Shown here in pieces: positions 59,286-64,000 of a stretch of 64,000 nucleotides of DNA; position 1 is the first letter of the stretch; every line of letters begins with the position of its first letter. The stretch is from CALNZV01 sp942491115. GTDB taxonomy: Bacteria > Desulfobacterota > Desulfobacteria > Desulfobacterales > UBA5852. Below the pieces are notes generated by a model that saw only the letters and a program-made list of their open reading frames with translations, was not told where the DNA came from and ran no database searches. The stretch spans positions 434,001 to 498,000 of the forward strand of contig CALNZV010000020.1 of assembly GCA_942491115.1 (NCBI GenBank). Reading direction: 5' to 3'. Position numbers and translations under genes: made by a program.

Positions 59286-60462
59286 TGGGGATCCGCTTTT
59301 TCAATCGCCACTGAACCTCGATGTGATCGAGGAGGGGGTTGAATAGATTCATGAAGATAATCGCCAGACCGATTCCCTCGGGGAAGGCCGGGTTGAACAC
59401 CCGTATCAGCACCGTCAACATGCCCACCATGAAGCCGTAGACCCATTTGACATGCTTCATGTGTGTAGCGGACACGGGATCCGTTGTCATGTAGGCGATG
59501 CCGAAAGCGGCACCGCCCATGACCAGATGATAAAACGGATTGAGAGAAAGAAAAGGGCTCGAATCAGGGCCGGCAACGACACCGACGACAACCCCGGTGA
59601 CCAGCATGCCGATGACCGAGCCCAGGATGATCCGGTAGCTCGCCACCCCTAAGAAAATGAGGAATATCGCGCCCAAGAGGCTGAGAAATGCCGTGGTGCC
59701 CCCGATACTGCCGGGATAGATCCCCCAGAATAGATCCATAAAGGAATAACCGGCGTCCATCAGCAGCTGTTCGAGAGGGGTACCGGATTGGGCCGTTGCC
59801 GAAATGGACAGGGGGGTGGCCGATGAATAGGCGTCGACGAAGGTCTCCCGGCCTCCGCTGAGGGCCGTCCAGACCGCATCCCCGGACAGTTGAACCGGGT
59901 AGGCGAAATAGAGGAAGGCTCGGCCCGTCAGAGCCGGATTCAGGAAATTACGTCCGGTCCCCCCGAAGACCTCCTTTCCGATGACGATGCCGAAGGAGAT
60001 GCCCAATGCCACCTGCCACAAGGGTGTCGTTGGGGGAAGCGTCAGGGGAAAGAGCATGCAGGAGACGAAAAGCCCTTCGCTGATCTCATGCTTTCGGATG
60101 ACCGCGAAGAGGACCTCCCAGAAGAAGCCCACGGCATAGGTAACGAGTACGATGGGCATGACCAGTTGAAGCCCCCGAAGGGTGACCGGCAGCCAGTGAA
60201 GCGAAAGCCCCGAGGCCAGATGGGAATGGTAACCAGCGTTGTAAATGCCGAAAAAAAGATGGGGAAGCAGGGCCACGATGACGAGCGTCATATAGCGCTT
60301 GACATCCAGACTGTCCCGAACGTGGGGCAGCCCCTTGGTGGGATCCAGAGGTGCTAAAAAAATGGATTCGATGGACTCATAGAACGGATAAAAACGCTCG
60401 TACTTGCCACCTTTCAGGAACAAAGGCTCGGCGGATTCGAACAACCGTCTGATGGATTTCAT
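59278..60462 (-). CDS. nqrB: Na+-translocating NADH:quinone reductase subunit B
   Basis: This 394-residue membrane subunit has about ten helices. The covalent FMN site is visible as SSATPLSI (Thr 216). GRNFLNPALTGRAFL and the ATDPVSATH-like segment (MTTDPVSATHMKHVKWVYG) match the family. It holds riboflavin and forms part of the Na+ channel and quinone site in known enzymes. Start 60462 overlaps the end of nqrA in ATGA. Confidence 0.95.
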   Translation of the reverse strand: MKSIRRLFESAEPLFLKGGKYERFYPFYESIESIFLAPLDPTKGLPHVRDSLDVKRYMTLVIVALLPHLFFGIYNAGYHSHLASGLSLHWLPVTLRGLQLVMPIVLVTYAVGFFWEVLFAVIRKHEISEGLFVSCMLFPLTLPPTTPLWQVALGISFGIVIGKEVFGGTGRNFLNPALTGRAFLYFAYPVQLSGDAVWTALSGGRETFVDAYSSATPLSISATAQSGTPLEQLLMDAGYSFMDLFWGIYPGSIGGTTAFLSLLGAIFLIFLGVASYRIILGSVIGMLVTGVVVGVVAGPDSSPFLSLNPFYHLVMGGAAFGIAYMTTDPVSATHMKHVKWVYGFMVGMLTVLIRVFNPAFPEGIGLAIIFMNLFNPLLDHIEVQWRLKKRIPNV

Positions 60463-61808
60463 GGTTCGCTCTGTTCTCTGTGGTAGTGCCGCCGGGCGGA
60501 CCGGAAGGTTTCGGCAAGCTCGATTTTCGACGGACAGACATAACTGCAGAGTCCACACTCGACGCAGTCCAGCAGCCCGTGGGCCAGGTACTCCTCAACC
60601 TCTTCGGCAAGGATCGCCTTCAGGGTCATCTGGGGCCAGATGTCCACCGGACAGACGTTCGCGCAATAGCCGCAGGCGATACAGGCCCTCAAGCCGCCGC
60701 TCCGATTGGTATTCATGGTAAGGGGCCGCGGGTTCCAGCGGGAAAGAAACGTCCTCGAGAAGCTGGGTTTTTGGAAGCCCGGCTGAAAAGACCCTAAAAA
60801 CTCCTTCTCCGTTGACTCTGGAATCAGTGACACCGATGTTTCGTAGAGTCCCAGGTGATCCTCCGCAGCGGCGGCATATCCAGTGAACACCCCCCCGGCG
60901 ATCACTCTCGTGGAGGCACACCCGGTGCCGCCGTCTCCGATCAGTTGGCTCAGGGGTGCACCCAGACGGCATCGGACGTGGTGCCGAGTCCTTGCGCAGG
61001 TGCCCCATATCGCCACGACCCGTTCCACCGGAAACCGCCCCTCGGCAAGAAAACCGGCAATCGCCAGCAGATCCTGCCCCGACACGAACCATGACCGGTT
61101 GTCCCCGGCACCGCGTCTCGTGCGATAGAGGACGACCCCGGGATCGTCTGCGGGGTATGCCCCCCGAACGTCGTGGGTAACCAACCGATCAAGCCCTTCC
61201 AGGCCCTCGACGGCCCGGGGGCTGGCATGCACGACGATGTTGGGGCTCAGCCGTCTGAGTGCGGTGAGTCCCAGATCCAAAAGATCCATTTTACCGGCAA
61301 AGACCGCCATCGGATCGGGCTGAAAAGGCTCCCGGGAATCAATGCCCACGAAGATCCCCGGGGGATCGGCGTCGAGAGAGGCAATCCCACGGAAGGGAAG
61401 CGATCTGATGAAGGGCCATACCCCCCCGGCCAAGAGCCTTTCCACCAGATCCTCTCTGGGCATCGCCATCAACATGGCCGCCGAAACCGGCTCGTGAGTC
61501 TCCGCCCCTTCCTCCCCATCCAGGGCAATGACGATCTCGCGAATGACCCGTCGGGGCCCGAAAAGGATGGCCGCGACGCGTCCCCCTCCCGGAGACACGA
61601 ATCGAATCCGGGGGTCGCGCTTGTCTGTGAACAGCGTCGTTCCAATTCGCACGCTATCCCCCTTCTGAACGGCCAGCTTAGGCTTGATGTAGAGGATTCG
61701 CTCCGGCAACAGGGCGACGGTAGCGGGCTTTTTGAGAACGGTCAGGTCGGCTGAAGGGGTTCCCAGTATGTTGAGGTCATAACCTTTTTTGGATGAAACC
61801 GGTGTCAT
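60459..61808 (-). CDS. nqrA: Na+-translocating NADH:quinone reductase subunit A with RnfC-like ferredoxin domain
   Basis: This 449-residue protein matches NqrA in its N-terminal part (KKGYDLNILGTPSADL, IKPKLAVQKGDSVRIGTTLF, FVSPGGGRVAAI) and begins the operon. Its C-terminus differs: two complete [4Fe-4S] motifs, C376-x2-C379-x2-C382-x3-C386-P and C415-x2-C418-x2-C421-x3-C425-P (IACGYCANVCPVD; VECGLCSYVCPSK). Typical NqrA lacks these clusters; they are a feature of the homologous RnfC. The fold and length are otherwise NqrA-like. Subunits B to F follow, including NqrF, so the complex is Nqr, not Rnf. The clusters could add a second, ferredoxin-linked electron entry; this is inference. Confidence 0.93.
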   Translation of the reverse strand: MTPVSSKKGYDLNILGTPSADLTVLKKPATVALLPERILYIKPKLAVQKGDSVRIGTTLFTDKRDPRIRFVSPGGGRVAAILFGPRRVIREIVIALDGEEGAETHEPVSAAMLMAMPREDLVERLLAGGVWPFIRSLPFRGIASLDADPPGIFVGIDSREPFQPDPMAVFAGKMDLLDLGLTALRRLSPNIVVHASPRAVEGLEGLDRLVTHDVRGAYPADDPGVVLYRTRRGAGDNRSWFVSGQDLLAIAGFLAEGRFPVERVVAIWGTCARTRHHVRCRLGAPLSQLIGDGGTGCASTRVIAGGVFTGYAAAAEDHLGLYETSVSLIPESTEKEFLGSFQPGFQKPSFSRTFLSRWNPRPLTMNTNRSGGLRACIACGYCANVCPVDIWPQMTLKAILAEEVEEYLAHGLLDCVECGLCSYVCPSKIELAETFRSARRHYHREQSEP

Positions 61809-61976
61809 GGGTAGTCCTATGGGGGGATGATGGATCGACGGTCCCGCAGGAATTAAGAAGCCAGAGAAGCTAACACCTTTATGGACCAATTTCAACCGGC
61901 CATGGACACGGCCCGGGGATCGGCTGCAGACCCCCGGGGCGGTGGTTTTAGACCGAGAGCAGTAGGCAATTGCTTC

Positions 61977-62005
61977 TTGACATTTATGACAAGAAACTCC
62001 ATGAT
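61977..62005 (+). promoter_or_regulatory. Candidate promoter with palindrome before the small zinc-ribbon gene
   Basis: TTGACA (61977-61982) and CATGAT (62000-62005) are spaced 17 bases. The imperfect palindrome CTTGACATTTATGACAAG (61976-61993) overlaps the -35, so a repressor could block it. The transcript would start about 30 bp before the 62045 ATG. Confidence 0.45.
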
Positions 62006-62044
62006 TTTTAAGAGAAATAACCCTTATAGGCCAAGGAGGGACGC

Positions 62045-62260
62045 ATGCCGGAAACCGTTGAAAAAAAGCAGGTATGCAAATGCCATAACTGCGGCAACGA
62101 AGCGGAAATGGTGTTCTTTTGTGCTCTCGAGGAGGTAGCGGTCGACCCAGGAGCACCCGATATTCCTGTGGGAAAGGCAATAGAGTCGCCCGCAAAAGTC
62201 AAGGCAAAGGGGACCTGTTCCCATTGCGGCAATGAAGCCGATATGTGGATTGATCTTTAG
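62045..62260 (+). CDS. Small zinc-ribbon protein
   Basis: This 71-residue protein has two C-x-x-C pairs 46 residues apart: CKCHNCGNEAEM near the start and GTCSHCGNEADM near the end, a duplicated CxxCGNEA[ED]M element likely to bind one zinc. The middle is acidic and Pro-rich. AAGGAGGG lies before the ATG. It sits 55 bp upstream of citrate synthase, possibly co-transcribed. Function is unknown. Confidence 0.75.
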   Translation: MPETVEKKQVCKCHNCGNEAEMVFFCALEEVAVDPGAPDIPVGKAIESPAKVKAKGTCSHCGNEADMWIDL

Positions 62261-62315
62261 CCCATCCGGTCCATTTCGATGATGATTTCTGTTTGATCAG
62301 CGAAGGAAGGTAACC

Positions 62316-63494
62316 ATGGAAGAGTGTACACCGACTGTAAACACCGGCCTTAGGGGAGTAACAGTGGCCAGCACCCGCATCAGCCACGTGGACGGTGCCG
62401 CCGGCAAACTGATCTATCGAGGGTTTCTCGTCAAGGATCTGGCCGAAAGCGCCACCTTCGAGGAAGTCGCCTACCTGCTGCTCCATGAAACGCTTCCCGG
62501 CGACAAAGAGCTGGCGGATTTCAAGACCTTTTTAGCCGCCGAACGGGCAGTTCCCGACGGGATCGTCGAGGCCCTCGGCACCTTTCCAAAAACCGCCCAT
62601 CCGATGGATGTTCTGCAGGCGGCCGTGGCTATGCTGGCCTGCCACGATCCGGAACTGGAAGACCGGTCAAGGGATGCCAACCTGCGGAAAGCCTCGCGGC
62701 TGATTGCCAAATTCCCGACCGTGATGGCCGCCTGGGAGCGGGTCAGAAACGGCAAACCGACGGTGATGCCGAAATCGACCCTAAACCAGGCAGCCAATTT
62801 TCTCTACTGCCTCACCGGTGAGGTCCCGGACGAGGAACTCACCCGGTTCATGGACGCGGGGCTTGTGCTTCATGCGGAGCACTCCTTCAATGCCTCGACC
62901 TTCTCCGCGAGGCAGGTGGCATCGACACGGGCCCACATGTATGCAGCCGTCTCCGCCGCCGTTGGATCCCTCTCGGGCGAGCTCCACGGGGGCGCCAACG
63001 TGCGGGTCATGGAAATGCTTAAAAAAATCGGTGACATTCAAAATGTCGAAGCTTACATCGACGGGGAACTGGATGCCGGCCGGCTCATCTTCGGCCTTGG
63101 CCATGCCGTCTATCAAACCGACGATCCGAGAGCATTCATTCTCTCCCCGATGGCAAAGAAAATGGGGGAACGGATCGGGGAGCCCCAGTGGTACGACATT
63201 TCAAAAGACCTTGAAGTCAAGGGGAAAAAGGCATTCAAAGACCGAAAAAACATCGACATTTACGTGAATGTCGATTTTTACAGCGCGTCGCTTTACTACG
63301 CCATGGGAATTCCAATAGACCTGTTCACTCCCTTGTTTGCCATCTCCCGGGTGGCCGGTTGGACGGCCCACGTCATCGAAGAGCAGTTTGCCGACGCCGC
63401 CCCCAAACCCACCCTGTATCGCCCCGCGTCCACGTATGTGGGGGATTATTGCGGCCCGGACGAATGCTCCTTCGTCCCTATGGACGAGCGGTAG
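62316..63494 (+). CDS. gltA: Citrate synthase
   Basis: This 392-residue protein has the citrate synthase core: an N-terminal IDGAAGKLIYRGF-like block (here SHVDGAAGKLIYRG), catalytic His in LVLHAEHSFNAST and ELHGGANVRV, the second His in GLGHAVYQTDDPRA, and the catalytic Asp in VNVDFYSA. The GHAV form rather than the more common bacterial GHRV is a small variation. It condenses oxaloacetate and acetyl-CoA; the family also includes 2-methylcitrate synthases, which cannot be excluded. GAAGGA stands before the ATG. Confidence 0.93.
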   Translation: MEECTPTVNTGLRGVTVASTRISHVDGAAGKLIYRGFLVKDLAESATFEEVAYLLLHETLPGDKELADFKTFLAAERAVPDGIVEALGTFPKTAHPMDVLQAAVAMLACHDPELEDRSRDANLRKASRLIAKFPTVMAAWERVRNGKPTVMPKSTLNQAANFLYCLTGEVPDEELTRFMDAGLVLHAEHSFNASTFSARQVASTRAHMYAAVSAAVGSLSGELHGGANVRVMEMLKKIGDIQNVEAYIDGELDAGRLIFGLGHAVYQTDDPRAFILSPMAKKMGERIGEPQWYDISKDLEVKGKKAFKDRKNIDIYVNVDFYSASLYYAMGIPIDLFTPLFAISRVAGWTAHVIEEQFADAAPKPTLYRPASTYVGDYCGPDECSFVPMDER

Positions 63495-63624
63495 CCACCA
63501 AATCCGATCGGATCGCACAAGGGGCTCCTCTGCCCGACGGTCCGATCGATGACCCTCAAATAAAGGACCCTCCCGCACCAGCAAGTGGGTTCCAATCGGA
63601 TGAACCGGGAAGGAATGATCCATT

Positions 63625-64000
63625 TTGCTGATCGATCGCCGGTTGCGGATGACACAGCAAAGGCGGCTGATTCTCGAGGCCCTTCGAATGGTCGACGACC
63701 ACCCGAGTGCCGAAGAGCTCTACGAGCGGGTGCGCCGGGAAATGCCGCGAATCAGCCTGGGCACGATCTATCGGAACCTTGAAGTGTTGACCACATTAGG
63801 AGAGATTCAAACCATAGCGCTTGGCTCCTCCCTCAAGCGCTTCGACGGCAACCCCCGTCAACATTATCACATTCGGTGTAACCGGTGCGACCGGCTGGCC
63901 GACGCTCCCGTACCCGTTGCCGCAACCCTCGACAGGGATATCCGCTCTCGGACCGACTATGAGGTTTTCGGCCACCGTCTCGAGTTTATCGGGCGTTGCC
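63625..64000 (+). CDS. Fur-family transcriptional regulator, 3' end outside window
   Basis: The frame is open to the right edge (about 125 residues). It contains the Fur winged-helix region MTQQRRLILEALRMVDDHPSAEELYERV (split here: MTQQRRLILEALRM then DDHPSAEELYERV), the recognition helix ISLGTIYRNLEVLTTLGEI and the zinc-type pair C-N-R-C in HIRCNRCDRLAD with the preceding HYH. This suits Fur, Zur or PerR; the dimerisation domain is incomplete. A TTG at 63625 with GGAAGGA upstream is the likely start; ATG 63649 is an alternative. It could sense iron, zinc or peroxide. Confidence 0.85.
   Translation, partial: MLIDRRLRMTQQRRLILEALRMVDDHPSAEELYERVRREMPRISLGTIYRNLEVLTTLGEIQTIALGSSLKRFDGNPRQHYHIRCNRCDRLADAPVPVAATLDRDIRSRTDYEVFGHRLEFIGRC

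Noticed and set aside
1..64000. CRISPR arrays, insertion sequences, prophage or att sites
   Set aside because: No regularly spaced repeats, transposase, integrase or phage structural genes were seen.

Overview
The window is a GC-rich (roughly 60 percent by eye) chromosomal segment from a strict anaerobe, most likely a Desulfobacterota member of the Desulfobacteraceae/Desulfosarcinaceae type. The evidence is a Ni-carbon monoxide dehydrogenase (cooS), a complete Na+-translocating nqrABCDEF operon, a tungsten/molybdenum aldehyde:ferredoxin oxidoreductase with pterin-cofactor genes, an oxygen-labile Fe-S L-serine dehydratase, a ferredoxin:thioredoxin reductase catalytic subunit and a large hybrid histidine kinase. 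The genus cannot be fixed from sequence reading alone. No rRNA, tRNA, insertion sequence, phage or CRISPR array was found; this is a core-like region with dense small operons.

Layout. 1-3.3 kb: the 3' end of glutamate dehydrogenase, a RecA-like/XRE/cupin regulator, a small secreted protein, an orphan terminator that may end a small RNA, and a carboxymuconolactone-decarboxylase-like protein. 3.5-10.5 kb (minus strand): moeA, a TRAP transporter (dctPQM), an aldehyde:ferredoxin oxidoreductase and a MoaD/ThiS-like sulfur carrier, which together look like a tungsto/molybdo-enzyme module with its uptake system. 10.9-15.3 kb: glycosyltransferase, PAP2 phosphatase, ACT-domain protein, lnt. 15.6-16.7 kb: prfB with its programmed +1 frameshift. 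16.7-26.3 kb: a thiamin salvage supercluster with an HD-domain protein, a ThiE-ThiL fusion, ThiYXZ-like ABC importer genes and thiD-thiW-ecfA-ecfT plus a P-loop protein. Two divergently oriented TPP riboswitches lie between the importer operon and the thiD operon.

26.5-30.3 kb (minus): a serine-use cluster (binding protein, L-serine dehydratase, DAACS symporter). 30.9-35.8 kb: tatD, then a MetE-like/MoxR/VWA triplet, then a Cys-rich protein and tatA. 36-40.7 kb: a sensor kinase with a periplasmic NMT1/THI5-like domain, and a membrane-anchored putative metalloprotease. 41-49 kb: ssb, a THUMP-type RNA methyltransferase, a thioesterase, trkH-trkA potassium uptake, tpx, a C-terminal J-domain protein, sfsA. 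48.7-52.2 kb: a sigma-54 activator convergent with cooS. 53-56 kb: a YyaL-type thioredoxin-fold protein, a glutaredoxin-like protein and the FTR catalytic subunit. 56-61.8 kb (minus): nqrABCDEF, whose NqrA carries two extra RnfC-like ferredoxin motifs. 62-64 kb: a small zinc-ribbon protein, citrate synthase, and the start of a Fur-family regulator cut by the window edge.

The most interesting items are the RnfC-like ferredoxin domain on NqrA, the paired divergent TPP riboswitches with fused thiamin enzymes and an orphan P-loop protein, a candidate small RNA presenting an anti-Shine-Dalgarno CCTCC segment, the RecA-XRE-cupin regulator, and the MetE-like/MoxR/VWA operon. All functional assignments come from reading motifs and from family knowledge; no database search was run.
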